From Tanypteryx hageni (taxonomy: Eukaryota; Arthropoda; Insecta; Odonata; Petaluridae): a stretch of DNA of 64,000 bases. The stretch lies in contig CM054113.1 in assembly GCA_028673005.1 (NCBI GenBank), positions 67,520,350-67,584,349 on the forward strand, read 5' to 3'. Of this stretch, positions 10,581 to 21,696 are shown piece by piece (within the stretch, counting starts at the first letter, position 1; each line of letters opens with the position of its first letter). A program made the position numbers and the translations under genes. Below the pieces are notes generated by a model. It was not told where the DNA came from. It was given only the letters and a program-made list of their open reading frames with translations, and did not search any database.

Positions 10581-10740
10581 CACTGTAACCTCGATGGAAC
10601 GAGAACTTCTTTATAGCGAGCGAAAGCACCGTCACCGTCAATATTTTAACTTTACATGTACGGGATTTAATGTTCGGATATTACGGATACTCGTTAGAAC
10701 GAGTATTTTTATGAATTGTCGCTATACCGATGTTTCACTG
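10581..10740. mobile_element. TA-flanked MITE (pogo/Tc-like), 160 bp
   Basis: The left end CACTGTAACCTCGATGGAAC and the inverted right end (reading CAGTGAAACATCGGTATAGC on the minus strand) form imperfect terminal repeats, and TA lies on both sides (10579-10580 and 10741-10742). Motifs of the AACCTCG..AACGAG type recur in MITEs throughout this intron. TA duplication and CAGT-like ends point to the Tc1/mariner/pogo superfamily. It is non-coding. Confidence 0.55.
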
Positions 10741-11036
10741 TATTTGGTCTTATACGCCGATGTACTGAAGCTAATATGATTTTCAATTAAAAAATCAAGG
10801 AGACTTCTTCTCACGCTATGAAACAAAGTCATCGTAATTATTAGTTGATACAGTAGGAAATAGTAAAATTACTATTAAATTTATTCACCTATTAACATTT
10901 TCTATTCGGTTATTAAAAATGGTCAGTCAGACTCGTAAATATTGTAACCATTTTTTATGCTTTCATTTTTCGGCTCGTCCTATTTTTTCCCGCTGAAAAT
11001 TTAGAAGTACTTCATGTGCAACACCATTAAGTTTCT

Positions 11037-11410
11037 CTCACACACACACACCTTGACGCTTTCCCTTGCGGGGTAAGCCGTGCCATATGTCTGCCAATTA
11101 CCAACCCACCACCTTCATCCACACACTTCTATCCTTGCACACTTCTTTTGCTTCACTTACACTCATACACTGAGTCACACATTTCCTTTTATTCCTCATA
11201 CTTTTCACGTCCCTTTTTCTCAGAGTCTCACCAACCACATCCAACCAAGTCTTGCGCGGTCTGCCTCTCCCTCTCGCCATTCACTCTTCCTTCATATATT
11301 TGTTTCGTGATTCTACTCTCCTCCATTCTTTCTACATGCCCGAACCACCTCAGCAGACCTCTCTCATACAGATCTGTCACACTAGCTTTCATACCACATT
11401 CGTTCATCAC
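11037..11410 (-). pseudogene. 3' fragment of a second non-LTR retrotransposon (minus strand)
   Basis: On the minus strand, 11410-11228 reads LYERGLLRWFGHVERMEESR, and after a frameshift near 11275, 11280-11098 reads GRGRPRKTWLDVVG, then VCKDRSVWMKVVG. These are the conserved C-terminal blocks of endonuclease/reverse-transcriptase LINE ORFs. The 3' end continues into a (TG)n tail, seen as (CA)n at 11039-11052 on the plus strand. The reverse transcriptase core is absent. It is a dead 5'-truncated copy from a different family than the one at 5707. Confidence 0.7.
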
Positions 11411-12819
11411 CCAATTATTCCTTAAGTATCGCGAATTTTACGGACGCCGGATGTTTACTTGTGGCACAATTGCTGCTTCTAGGTATAATCTCTACGTTTC
11501 TGTCCCGTGATTCCTTGATTCCTAAACAAAATTCTCTCGGAGGAGGAGCTGCAAAATAGCGAGCAGTGGAGATGTTACCATCGCGTATATCATCTCGATG
11601 GTCTGTCGCGGTGGCCCAGCCAACAGCACTTTTCGCATCGCCCTTAAAACCTGCGAGAAGACACGCGATCATACAATCAGAATTTTTCGTACAGACCTGA
11701 GAGGCCGTATAAGTCGAAGCAAGTTATACGCGACTAATTGCAGTAAAACTTGTGAAAGGCGGAACCTCAAGGGACCGAATTATATTTCCGCCTCAGTTGA
11801 TATTCGAAAAACAGTAAATAATTTTCGGTATCCGTGAAGGCGTAAGTATTGCGTTCTTAAAATTTCTCAATAAGTATTGAATTTGTTAGCATTAGCATAT
11901 GTTTTAAACTTAATTTCATCCGTCTCCCAGTGCACTCACGTAGACATTTATGGAACCTTTTCGTGCAAACTCGAGTGTTTCGTTGAATTCGTTATCATTC
12001 CAAACTTCCTTCTGCGAATTAGCAACATCTAAATTTAAGTTCGAGTTAAAAAAAAACGTTTAGGCACACATTACTTGAATGCGCTGTAATGAACGCCTCA
12101 TAACACCGTAAAAGTTATTTGTCGTCAGTAATATATACCAGCAGAGTTTCGTGTGAGAATGACCTTTTTCTTTTCTCCTTTTACGAGTTAAAATTCTACT
12201 AAATCATGCCCAATTCTCGATCGAAAGAAATCATTTCCGTCCGTGACTCGCAATATCCGACCTGACATTTATACGAGAAACGATATCGTAATTAATGAAA
12301 TTTTAAATTTATATTTCGGTATTCGACAGCTTTCCGGCTAATACAAGTTCCGCCTCTCACGTTTTACTGTAAATTTAATTGTGAATCCTTTGGAAAATAT
12401 TTTATCTGCGTTTGCTGTTATCTTAAAGTTAGGTCCATGAATACTTTTATCCTCGAAGAAAAACGGTCGGAATCTCCGTAGCTTAGCGTGTCCGCATCTC
12501 CTCGCCGCATTTTTCTGTCTTTTTAAGCGTCTGGAGATTCGTCGGATAGTTTCAAGAAATAGACTCGCTTAATTAAAAGTCAAGGGAGAGGGCTCTCCGC
12601 TGGTTAGGATCGCTCGCCGGAGAGAAAGAGGCAAAAGGAAGCCACGCCCCTGCATCCCTCCCAATCAGTAGCCATTGGGATGCAGCAGGATCGGCCTGGT
12701 CTTAGAAAGAGCTTGTTTAGGCCCGAGAAAGGCGTCTTGTCCTCAAGGCGGTGGGAAATGACGAAGGAACCACTCTCATATGTTTACATCTGGAAGAAGC
12801 GGAGAGTATACAGAGAGAC

Positions 12820-13500
12820 GGGAGGAGTTAAAGAGAGGTGATGAAGAGGAAGGTGGGAAGGGAAGAAGTGCGGAGAGGAGGAAGTGATGAGAGAAGGTGA
12901 AGAGAGGAATTGGAGAAGGGGCGGAGAGAGGAAGTGTAGAAAAGAGATGGAAAAAATGGAGAAAGTAGGTAGAGAGCGGTGGAGAGAGGTTTAGAGAGAA
13001 GAGATGCGGAGAGGGGAGGAGGCGAAGAAAGGAGATTTAGAGAGGAGAAATGAGGTGGAGAGTGGAGAATGCGGAGAGAGGCGTAGAAAGGTGAAGATGG
13101 GGAGAAGAGGAGATGGAGAGAGGAGGTGAAGAGAGGAGGTGGGGAGAAGAGGTGTAGAAAGGTGGGGATTGAAGAAAAGAGGAGGTAGAGAGAAGAGGTG
13201 GAGGTAGGAGGTAGAGAAAAGAGATGGAGATGAAGTGGAGAGGAGGAGGTGGGGAGAAAAGGAAATGGGGAGAAAAGGAGGTGGGGAGAAAAGGAGGTGT
13301 GGAGAAGAGGAGGCGTAGAAAGGTGAGGATGAAGAATAGAGGAGGTTGAGAGAGGAGGTTGAGAGAGGAGGTTGAGAGAGGAGGTTGAGAGAGGAGGTTG
13401 AGAGAGGAGGTTGAGAGAGGTGGTTGAGAGAGGAGGTTGAGAGAAGAGGTGGGGTGAAGAGGTGCGGAGAAGAGGTGGAGAAAGGAGGAAATAGCGAGGA
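12820..13500 (+). repeat. Polypurine (GA-rich) tract, ~680 bp
   Basis: The plus strand is almost only A and G with scattered T, dominated by GAGAGG, GGAGGT and GAAGAGG words. It contains many GAGAG sites, the motif bound by GAGA-type factors in insects, and mirror-repeat stretches able to form triplex DNA. The 279-residue minus-strand open frame through it (12828-13667) is Ser/Pro/Leu low complexity and not a gene. Confidence 0.7.
13341..13444 (+). repeat. Tandem array of a 13-bp unit, 8 copies
   Basis: The unit GGAGGTTGAGAGA is repeated eight times without a break. One unit (about 13419-13431) has T for A. It sits inside the larger purine tract. This is a minisatellite likely to vary in copy number. 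Confidence 0.9.
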
Positions 13501-13811
13501 AAAGGTTGGTGGTTGGAGAAATCGGATTCGTTTGCCCCCCTACTGAGGGGAAACCCTAGCTGGTGGGTGCGGAGGAGCGTTTGGTGCGAGAAGAGTACAT
13601 TTTCTCGCCGTCGAAATTTTTTGAAAAATATTATTCTTTTGAGCAAAAAAGATTTTGGTGCGGACATTTTTTTTTAGATTAAGCCGGCGGTAGTGTAAGT
13701 AGCAATGGAAAATCACACGTAAATTTTAGTAGGAGGAAGAATTATCGAATTCACAGTATGGGTGAAATCGAATTGAAAAATCTATGCCTCTCCAATAGCT
13801 ATTAAAGATCA

Positions 13812-13864
13812 GAAAAACCATATGCGCAATTTGGCTACGAAGCAGCCGTCGTCAGCAGTAATTC
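13812..13864 (-). ncRNA. Degenerate hammerhead-ribozyme-like motif
   Basis: On the minus strand: CTGACGA (13855-13849, one change from the core CTGATGA), stem-loop GGCTGCTTCGTAGCC, then AAAT where GAAA is expected, then TGCGCATATGGTT. It aligns with the better preserved motifs at 18288-18437 and 33706-33770. The core substitutions suggest it is inactive. Hammerheads of this sort sit in Penelope-like retroelements and retrozymes. The link is inferred. Confidence 0.4.
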
Positions 13865-14064
13865 ATCGACATTTACAGTTTCTATTCAGAATCAACTTTG
13901 TTACCTTGTGAAAAAAATCACGTGTTCGCGTAGAATACGAGCTTCCTCGCGTTACATACATAGGTAAAATGATATGCTCCATCAATTCAGTACCGCGTAT
14001 AATTCAATTTTATACGTGTTGGACGTGAGTATTTATTTAACCGCGTATAATCAAATCCAGCATT

Positions 14065-14162
14065 ATTAATAGTGAAGTGGAGACTACGGTGAAGATAAAA
14101 TAAAGAAAGGAAATAACTCCTATGCCGTAAATTAATTTACGAGTTGTTTCCTTCTTTATTTT
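14065..14162. mobile_element. Foldback insertion flanked by a 12-bp direct repeat
   Basis: AAATCCAGCATT occurs at 14053-14064 and 14163-14174. Between them lies a hairpin: an arm at about 14098-14119 and its inverted copy at 14141-14160, around the perfect palindrome GTAAATTAATTTAC (14127-14140). The host sequence on either side (GCGTATAATC...ATCC.GC.TTGGG) resembles uninterrupted sequence near 57792-57835, which looks like a related empty site. The direct repeat is therefore probably a target duplication. Confidence 0.45.
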
Positions 14163-14333
14163 AAATCCAGCATTGGGAAAAGTCGCATTGGTAAAGGGTT
14201 TATTGCACTTGTTACGCGCCAGTTATGGAACGATTGCGCAAATGCGGGATGTTTTGCCAATAGAATTAATGTTATTTTATATGGATGCCATTGGTATCGC
14301 AAGTCATCCCTTCACATTTCGTTGGAATCAAGG

Positions 14334-14576
14334 ACGTACCCAGGGGAAGTGTCCGGACCCCCTCCCTCCCCGGTGTACAGACATTTGTGGAATCTGCGAT
14401 AACCACGCTACAAACTTGCTACGTTGCCTCTTGCTACGCTGCCACTTGCTGCGTTGAGTTATGAGAGCTAAAAACGTTGCAAAAGTTTATTTGAATAGGA
14501 CTTTTATTTAATCAATTGCTGGAAATTTGGTTTTCGGTTTTAGACCCCTCCCCACTAATTAAATTTCTGGGTACGT
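14334..14576. mobile_element. Element with 10-bp terminal inverted repeats ACGTACCCAG
   Basis: ACGTACCCAG at 14334-14343 is mirrored exactly by CTGGGTACGT at 14567-14576. The inside has CCCCCTCCC near the left end and ACCCCTCCCC near the right. It is a non-coding remnant of about 243 bp. No target duplication was recognised, so the class is undetermined. Confidence 0.4.
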
Positions 14577-16222
14577 GCATGGTTTGAACGATTCCTCAAA
14601 ATCGTCGAAAAGAATATCAGTTCAAAGTTACATGTTCCCAAGCATAGAAAAAGTCGTTGCATTCCATCTCGTCGAAGTGAATCGAATTCCACCATGAGGA
14701 ATAAGCACTTGTACAAGCAAACCCACCGCTTACACGGTTTATTCCACAAAAGGGCGAATTTCACGCGACGGAATAAATGAGGCGGAATGCGTTCAAATTT
14801 AAATCGCTTCCTCTCAGCCTGTTGGCAAATAAATAAACTACAAAGGGCGCTTTTTGAGGATGAGGAGCGTTGGGAAGGAACTGAGCCCCGCTCTTAACAA
14901 GCGGTTAAGGCAAACAATTCAGCAGATGTTAAGAGGGGGAGAGGGTGAGTGAGTGAGGGTGAGAGGAGAAAGATCAGGAGGAAAAAAGGACGAGATCGAC
15001 TCGAGCATCGTCCTCGCGCTATCGCGCGTCACTTTGATGGACAGCAGCGAGGATACTTAAAAGGGTGGGGAAGCATGATGTAAATAGGGAGAAAGGAGGG
15101 GGAGAGGCCACGGGATAGTGACCTGGTTGAGGGGGTGGGGAGAAGAGGTGGTGTTTGTGGTTTGGCCGTCGTTCTCAATTGCGTCCAACGACAGTGGTGG
15201 AGGAGGTGGAGAGGGAGGAAGGGTGAAAGTGGGAGTGGGTTTAATATTCTTCTCGTCCGCCGCTCTTCTCTTTTCTTTATCAAGCTTTTTCGTTCTTAGC
15301 CGCTTCGTTTGTTCCTTCCTCTGTTTTCGCGCTTCTGTTTCGCCATTTGACCGACCGCCGGCATTGACCTCGCGGCAGTGGCGAGTCGACGAACGGGTTG
15401 AAAGAAACCGTACCCTTTTGCCCCTTCGCGCTTGAGGGGTCCGTTTCGCAGAAAAATAAAAATAGCAAAAATGAAAATTTATATTATACAAATAAACAAT
15501 GCTTAACCTACTTTTCATCGCAGTCTTTTGTATAGTTTCGTTTAGTCAATTCATGGCAAAGATCGACAAAAAAACGTTAGTCCGAGGAACGCGAAATTCA
15601 CCATCCGGCACTGCCTTGTGGCTTAATGCCATCCACTGCTTACTGACTTATTGTTGTATTATTCTGTCTTGTATTACATCTGTCTCAAACTCGCATTGCT
15701 CGATGACCCAATAGGAAATTATTCAATTTCCATCGATAGTGAATGGAATTATTTTGTTGGAAAATACCACTTAATGTAAAATTCGTCATTTTTATCATTT
15801 TAAAATTATTTCGTTTTTCTCGGGTTTCCATGGTCGTGTCATTCGCGGCCTCTCTTGCATCTTTTTTCCGTTAAAATAATGGTAACTGGAGGGTCGAGTC
15901 GAGCGAATTGGGGCTTGTGTTTTGACGCCCATGGCCTATGAGAAAATTATCACGTCAACCTATGTAATTATCCATATCGTGAATACTTGATACAGTGTAA
16001 GAGGGATACATTAGTCTGAATTTACCTATGTCGAAATTGTTATACGCATCACAGTGCGCTGAATCGTTTCAGTACCGTTCAGTACCGGTGAAAATTTCTT
16101 TTTTTTTTAATGCCTTACTTCGCTGCGTATCCTAAACATTCCTTCAATGTACGCTAGACGGGGAATTATACCGACAGCGGCACGTGTGCGGCCTTGAATA
16201 AAACCGTCTTATATCATTACAA
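14577..16222. other. Intron stretch with a purine-rich patch, no gene
   Basis: The plus strand is GA-rich at about 14920-15240 (GAGAGGAG, GTGGGGAG). Overlapping frames on both strands at 15029-15518 are by-products of that composition. The rest is ordinary AT-rich intron. No domain, tRNA or element ends recognised. Confidence 0.35.
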
Positions 16223-16917
16223 AATCTGATGTTGCCACCACATGACTTTCTCCATATCTGTAATATTTCTAAAAATTCCAAATAGGTTACATAATAATAA
16301 ATATTTTAAGAAACTGCGAGAAAATTTTAGACTTTACAAAGAACAGAAATAAACAAACCATAGCCTTCTGATATTAGATATAGACACAAAGCTCCAACAA
16401 TTAGGGAAAGAGATTGGAGCGTTACTAAGATGTAACTAAGCGTCAATTGTTAACAATAGCCGTCGGTAGGTGGCGTGGTGGTGGCAGCTAAAAATATAAG
16501 ATATCTCTTAAACAATGCATTATATAGAAAAATGTTTCAAACAAAGGTTGTAGAAAATTAAATTTCCTACGACCTTTATTCCGATACATTTATTAAATAT
16601 CAAAGCAAATATTTCAAAATAACGGATAAGTGACAAGGGTAAACACCCACTTCCGGTCGACCGATTTTTACCAAAAACTAATCAGTTCTTCCGACTTTTA
16701 TAAAAATGTTAAATATAAAATTTCACGTTGACCTGATTAATAGTTTTTGAGTTAGAACACCCACATAAAGCTATCACACCCAGACATCATCGAGAAAATG
16801 GTCAAAACGTGTTCAGGGGACCTCAAAACTTGTATTTCCGTTGAAATCTCGAAGTCGATTTTTTTCATGAATGCAATACTTTCCCCTATACTACGTATAT
16901 GGAGAAAGTAATAAGAG
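16223..16917 (-). mobile_element. Copy A of a ~690-bp dispersed element (minus orientation)
   Basis: It matches, in reverse, the copies at 25726-26409 and 58305-58993, and the truncated copy at 57337-57709. Shared landmarks are the ends ACTTTCTCCATA and TATGGAGAAAGT, a block reading CCGGAAGTGGGTGTTTAC on the other strand, and GACGCTTAGTTACGTC. The sub-terminal inverted TTTCTCCATA motif suggests a non-autonomous DNA transposon. There is no coding sequence beyond short shadow frames. Confidence 0.7.
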
Positions 16918-17987
16918 ACGTGCTCACGAAAAGGCTCGAGATCCAATATTGGCTTTCGCGTCGGATGGATTCAGTAACTTAACTGCGAATTTAGGTTTTT
17001 ACCAACGAACATTTTAGACACTGCTATCAGATAAACTTTCCAGAAACGAAATCGTCGACAAAAAAATCCGATGATTCATAGCTAATGTAGGTAACATCGA
17101 AACGCAGCATAAAATATATATCGGTGCTTTCATTGTTGATGACGTGACGCATTTGCGCATCGAAGATGACGTACAAAGTTTTCCGAAGAAAAATATAAAA
17201 AAAACCCTTCGGCCGCATTCCTTGTGTTTTCCTCCGCGACGATTTGCAAGCAACTCTCGTCTCGTGCGATATAAAGCGTCGTTTAACGTCACTAAACGGC
17301 ATGAATACGCGTCGTCGAGTCCGATACCATTTTCGTTTCCTTCGCTACAAATCGCTCTCAGCAGACAAAGGCTCGATGGCGATCTCTGAAAACAGTGTCG
17401 GCTCGGTTTCATCGCGGGAATCGCTAATTGCTCCGCGCAGCTGCGGATCAAGCGCGGGGATCGCCGAAGAGGTTACAGCATCGAGCGAAATTAAGGGGAA
17501 AAAACCCTCTCGTTCGTCGAGTTGGTCCCGAGTTATTTGCGCTTGGGTTACAGTTTGCTCGTCGGAGATGAAGACGCTTTTTCTACTCATTCTTTGGCTG
17601 ATTACGGTGATTAATGAAGTATATTTTCTCGGGAAAAATCGGCTTACATTTCCATGCGTGCGATAATATAACAATCAGTGGAGCAACCAGGAATTTACTT
17701 TGGGGGCGGCAGATAATAAAAGTCATTTTTTCATAAGGATATTACCCTCTTATTTTTCTTTGATAATTTCCATTAATAACTCATAAACATCGCTATAAAA
17801 TTGAAAAATCATTACAGTCATTTAATAACAGTATTTAGTTTCAAGTTAAAGTTTAAATTAATGCGAAAGCAGTCGCAGAGCAAATTATTTGCGACATTGG
17901 GGGAGGGAGGAGCAACTGCTTCTTCCCCTCCCCTTGACTGCGATACTGATAACAATCGATTAAACGTAATATCGACAATAATCGAGC

Positions 17988-18245
17988 AAGGGCGGATCCA
18001 GGCTTCATCCTTGCAGGAGGGGGGAAGTATTCAAAGATTACAAAATAAAATTTCTTCAAAAGCGTACAATTTCAATCTGTAAAAAGGAAATAGATATTTT
18101 GAACAACGAAATAGATGCAGTAAAAAAGTAGCATTTCTTCGATATGTTATCTTTTATTATTTTATTAATTTTTTTCGGTGTTCTGAAATCTTGGGTGAGG
18201 GGGCAATTTCCCTCTTGACCCCCTTCCCTCTGGTTCCGGCCTTTG
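17988..18245. mobile_element. Remnant with inverted ends GGCGGATCCAGG / TGGTTCCGGCC
   Basis: The left end GGGCGGATCCAGG is mirrored imperfectly by CTCTGGTTCCGGCC near 18228-18241. Both ends carry G- or C-rich runs directly inside (GGAGGGGGGAAG and TGACCCCCTTCCC). Related end sequence appears near 17690-17715. It is a probable DNA-transposon derivative, boundaries approximate. Confidence 0.35.
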
Positions 18246-18287
18246 AATCGAGCTGACACAAATATGTCTCTGCGATAGGTATGACCT

Positions 18288-18437
18288 GGTCAGGAAAACC
18301 AGATGGGTATTTTAGCTACAAACCAGCCTTCATAAGTGGTGATACGCCGTTGCTGTTTTAAATTAATAACCGGTAACGATCGATAACCACTGATGACGGA
18401 TGCTTTGTAGACGAAATGCGCATCTGATTCTCCTGAA
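18288..18437. ncRNA. Inverted pair of hammerhead-like motifs
   Basis: Plus strand: CTGATGA at 18390-18396, a 16-base helix-II region containing GCTTTGTAG, GAAA at 18413-18416, then TGCGCATCTGATT. AACCA just before the core partly pairs with TGATT after it, as helix I should. The minus strand of 18288-18341 holds the inverted copy: ACCA, CTTATGA, stem-loop, TAAAAT, then ATC-TGGT, with ACCA and TGGT exactly complementary. The arms are ~54 nt and ~42 nt apart. The order helix I, CUGAUGA, helix II, GAAA, short helix III, NUH, helix I is that of a type I hammerhead. Both copies have decayed pairs, so activity is doubtful. Confidence 0.5.
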
Positions 18438-18460
18438 CTTTTAGGTCTATTGGAGAATCA
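18423..18460. repeat. Perfect 10-bp inverted repeat
   Basis: CTGATTCTCC and GGAGAATCAG face each other across 18 bases directly after the hammerhead-like motif. They may be part of the same element's end or a small independent hairpin. Confidence 0.5.
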
Positions 18461-19374
18461 GTTTTTTAACTAGATTTCAGCCACGAGGCGAGCTCAACAA
18501 TTATCTCTTGAAATAATCGAACTGTAAAGTGTAAATTCGATTACGATTTATAATAATAACTAGCGACGACAAGTCAAAAATGGCGGGATGATAATAACAA
18601 ATCTAAAAATAGAAATTCGAGTTTGTGAAAAATTTCTCCCGAAAAAAGCGAAAGAAAAAATTTCTTTTTTAATTTCCCAAACTAAAACTTCTTTAATTGT
18701 TTTGTATTGTTTATTTTTGGCAAAACCTGTTTGAAGATTTAATTATTAGTGTAACAGCTGTTTTAAAACGACGTTTTCTGTGAATGTGCAATCCTCGCCT
18801 GGAATTAAGTGTGTTGTGAACATGGACTCTTAAATTTTCATGATTTCTGCATCGAGTCAATTTTATGCATGTATAAGAAAGCATACAATAATGAGGATCT
18901 CGAGTTCAACAATCTGTTCTGTCTTCATGGGAACCTTTCACAAAAAAACGCAATATTTTCATGAAATTTTGAATTTTTATGCAAAGTTCGAGCGATTTCG
19001 AACCGAAATCAAAAATCGACGAAAAGAATAAGAATCTTTGTTTATTTTCCTATCAAATGGCTTTTATCCGAAGATCGTAGGTAAATTACTTCTATTTTAA
19101 TTTTGCAAAAGAAAAAAAGCCTGCAGGTCGAAAAATCGATTTCTAGGGGTTATGTTATAGGGAATGCATCACCAGCCATGGACTCGAACTCTGGACGTTT
19201 TTCGTAAATGTTTCTTCGTCAGAGCATTTTTACTTATGAGCAGACCATTTCCGCCAAATTTCATTGTTATATGTACATATTTGATCAAGTTAATCGTCTT
19301 TTAATGTATTTTTATCACCAGTTACGAACGAACGAACATGGGATTTTATTATATTTGGATAATTTAAAGGGCGA
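18461..19374. other. AT-rich intron without identified feature
   Basis: AT-rich sequence with A- and T-runs and no element ends, tRNA signal or domain-bearing frame recognised. Confidence 0.35.
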
Positions 19375-19507
19375 TATTTAGACCATCGAGTCCATTATTA
19401 AATATAACCCTGAATGACGAACACAAGCATCCATACCCTCGGCGAGATTAGAACCCGTGACCTCAGTATCCATGGGCAGATACTCGAATCACACGTCTAC
19501 CTAGCCT
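19375..19507 (-). repeat. tRNA-related SINE fragment (minus strand)
   Basis: On the minus strand, GGCTAGGTAGACGTGTGATTC is followed about 40 bases on by CACGGGTTCTAATCTC, resembling pol III A and B boxes, then GAGGGTATGGATGC. The downstream body (AGGGTTATATTTAATAATGG) and order resemble the copies at 50627 and 59525. Diverged. Confidence 0.35.
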
Positions 19508-20322
19508 CGGAGTTAAAGTTTTTAGAGAAACGAACTTAGTTACGGTGAGATTTTCGATTTTCCCACAATCACGGTACGGGAAAAAAGACAGGAAAACTTG
19601 GAAACGGCGTACTTAACAGATTGAGCCCCTCTCCCCGCCATCTATTTTTTCCCATCCAGAGAATTGCGGCACTCCATTTAGGAATAGCGTTAAAACCTCT
19701 CAATACGCGCCACGCATGACGAGTTATGCCCGATCGGACGGGAAGGAAAAATAAGTCTTTTTACGAATTCAATAGGCTCAACCGCTCTCGCTTTAGGTTA
19801 TGCTTATGTCTGCGACTCACGTTTATCACTGTTGGTCGAGCCCATATTAATGAAAGGCAAACAAACGAGAGGAGAAGCAGAGAGGGAGTTACGTGTAGGT
19901 TTGCCACCACTCCGGGTTGGAGCGAGTCATCTCCGGGCTACGCTTAAGGGTTGAGTCGTAATTTCTCCAGGTCAGTGAGATTAGGAAAATTGGTTTAAAA
20001 TTTCGTGTTAAAAAAACTACACGAGAGAGAACTCATGACGAGTTGCCTCGAACGATTGTAGGAATAGCGAATTCGACACAGTGGTAAGTTGGCACTCAAG
20101 CTCAGCGTGTTTTGTTAGATTAGCCGGGAATTCCCGCCTTTTGAGCTTCCAGTAATAGTTGCAGACTTACTGTGTTTTTGTTAACGTATTCCATTAAAAA
20201 CTTTATTACGGGGTGAGTATAAGAAAAATGACTAATTGTTTTTTTACTTTCTCCATCCGCGATTTGACCCTGAGTCTCCGGATTAGAGCAAGCGCAAAGG
20301 CGGCAAATCTAGTTAGACAGAA

Positions 20323-20567
20323 CAGTGGTCTTAAACTTTCAATCGTCGCGGCCCCTTGAATGGAGAATGGTAATAAAAATGAGAAACTTTTATACAAATT
20401 TCTTCATTTTATATAACTATTCATAATTTTTACAACATCGTATTTCCCAAAAATTCCCTGATAAAATTTTATTATTCGCGAAAATTTCATTCTTGGCATT
20501 TCACCTTAAATCCAAAATAATTCTGCGATCACCTGGTGGGCCGCTTCTCCCTGTTTGAGAAATACTG
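20323..20567. mobile_element. hAT-like non-autonomous element
   Basis: It starts CAGTGGTCTTAAACTTTC followed by CGCGGCCCC and ends GGGCCGCTTCTCCCTGTTTGAGAAATACTG. On the minus strand the end reads CAGTATTTCTCAAAC. The CAGTGGT..TCAAAC terminus with an adjacent GGCCCG-type block is the common hAT signature in this intron. The 8 bp on the two sides do not match, so the age or boundary is uncertain. Confidence 0.45.
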
Positions 20568-20689
20568 GCGTAGAATATCGGAAGAATCCTTGAGTTTGAG
20601 GGGAGTTTTGCGGTTCCAAGCCGAGGGGAGGAGAGAGTACGAGTCCATTTCTCGCGCCACAGCCTTTCGCTCTAAACACCCCCTCTCTT

Positions 20690-21200
20690 CCCCCACCATT
20701 TTCTCCCTCCCTCTTCCCTCTCGTCACATGCAAATGAGAGCTCCTGAGGAGGGAGGCTGTCGCGAAGGGGGAGGAGGAGAGGGCAAATTTATGCAGACCA
20801 TTGCCCTCCAGAGATGCTATCTCCCAGGCCTTTATCTTCGTCCCTACCACCTTCCATTCCATCCTCTCTCTCTCTCTCTCTTACACTATTTTTATTTCTC
20901 TTTCGTCTCTTCCTCCGTGAGCGCAACAGCTGTAAGGCCCCACGGGCCCCACTCACTTGCTCTGCCCAACCGACCCCGCCCCTCGTTTCCGCCCTTCTCT
21001 CTTCTCCTCAGCTCCCTCTCCTCCTCAGCTCCCTCTCCCTCCCTCCCCCCCCTGCTATAGCTCTTCTGCATGGCTCGGCTGCCTTGGAGGGCAAATGACG
21101 TCACGAGGAGGCAGAACAAGGAGGCCGTTAATAAGATGAGAGACGGCGATGAGAACGGGAAGGCAGTGAGAGAGAGAGAGGGAGATTTGTTTCCATTTGC
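20690..21200 (+). other. GC-rich, pyrimidine-rich block
   Basis: C/T-rich plus strand (CTCTCTCTC, CCTCCCTC, CCCCCC) with a purine island at 20740-20790. It is GC-rich against the intron average. Frames at 20536-21060, 20814-21098 and the minus strand are compositional. It may be a regulatory island, with CTCTC equal to GAGAG on the other strand, but nothing proves it. Confidence 0.35.
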
Positions 21201-21505
21201 GTCCGTGCCGTCATGACCCTAATCTATTCGATGATAACGCGATGCAATATATACAGGGCCGAACCTCCACAAGTCGAAATACGTGGAATGGAAATAATCA
21301 GGGTGAAAAAAATTCGGACTTCGTAGTTCATGACGACGCGTGGGTATATTAAGCGGAGCAGAAACGAGTTTTAGCGGTTATGCTGTATTTTTGCGCATAT
21401 GTGTACGTGAATAGACATGCGGCAAGCAAACTTCAAGGGACTTAGAATTTCATGGTTAGTTGTAATAACCGATGAATACATGTTTTCGAAGGGCGTTGGA
21501 GTATA

Positions 21506-21696
21506 CAGTCAAACCCCGAATTAGCGCCCTCCTATATAACTCCACTCCCGCATACCGCCCATGAATTGTAGTGAACAGAACTTCCTTCCACCTTATGATT
21601 ACATAGAGCAAGCATAGACATCAATTTACCGCCACACTCGCTTTAGTGTCAATGCCACTGATGGGCAAACGGTGGTGCTAAATAGGGGTTTGGCTG
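21506..21696. mobile_element. TA-flanked MITE, 191 bp, ends CAGTCAAACCCC
   Basis: The left end CAGTCAAACCCCGAATTAGC and the right end, read inverted as CAGCCAAACCCCTATTTAGC, form terminal repeats, with TA on both sides (21504-21505 and 21697-21698). Non-coding. CAGT ends and TA duplication indicate the Tc1/mariner/pogo superfamily. The TIR differs from the AACCTCGATAA subfamily, so it is a separate subfamily. Confidence 0.7.

Noticed and set aside
11039..11052. CRISPR-like or satellite array at the CA repeat
   Set aside because: It is simply the dinucleotide tail of the minus-strand LINE fragment.
12828..13667. 279-residue minus-strand open frame
   Set aside because: Comes from the GA-rich tract with 13-bp repeats. 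Composition explains it.
15029..15518. Overlapping frames on both strands
   Set aside because: Purine-rich patch with no domains. Frames on both strands indicate a lack of stops, not coding.
17014..17674. Frames of 81-145 codons on both strands
   Set aside because: They overlap each other in opposite orientation and show no motif.
20536..21119. Four frames of 60-174 codons in the C/T-rich block
   Set aside because: Mutually overlapping, low-complexity Ser/Pro/Leu or Arg/Glu translations.
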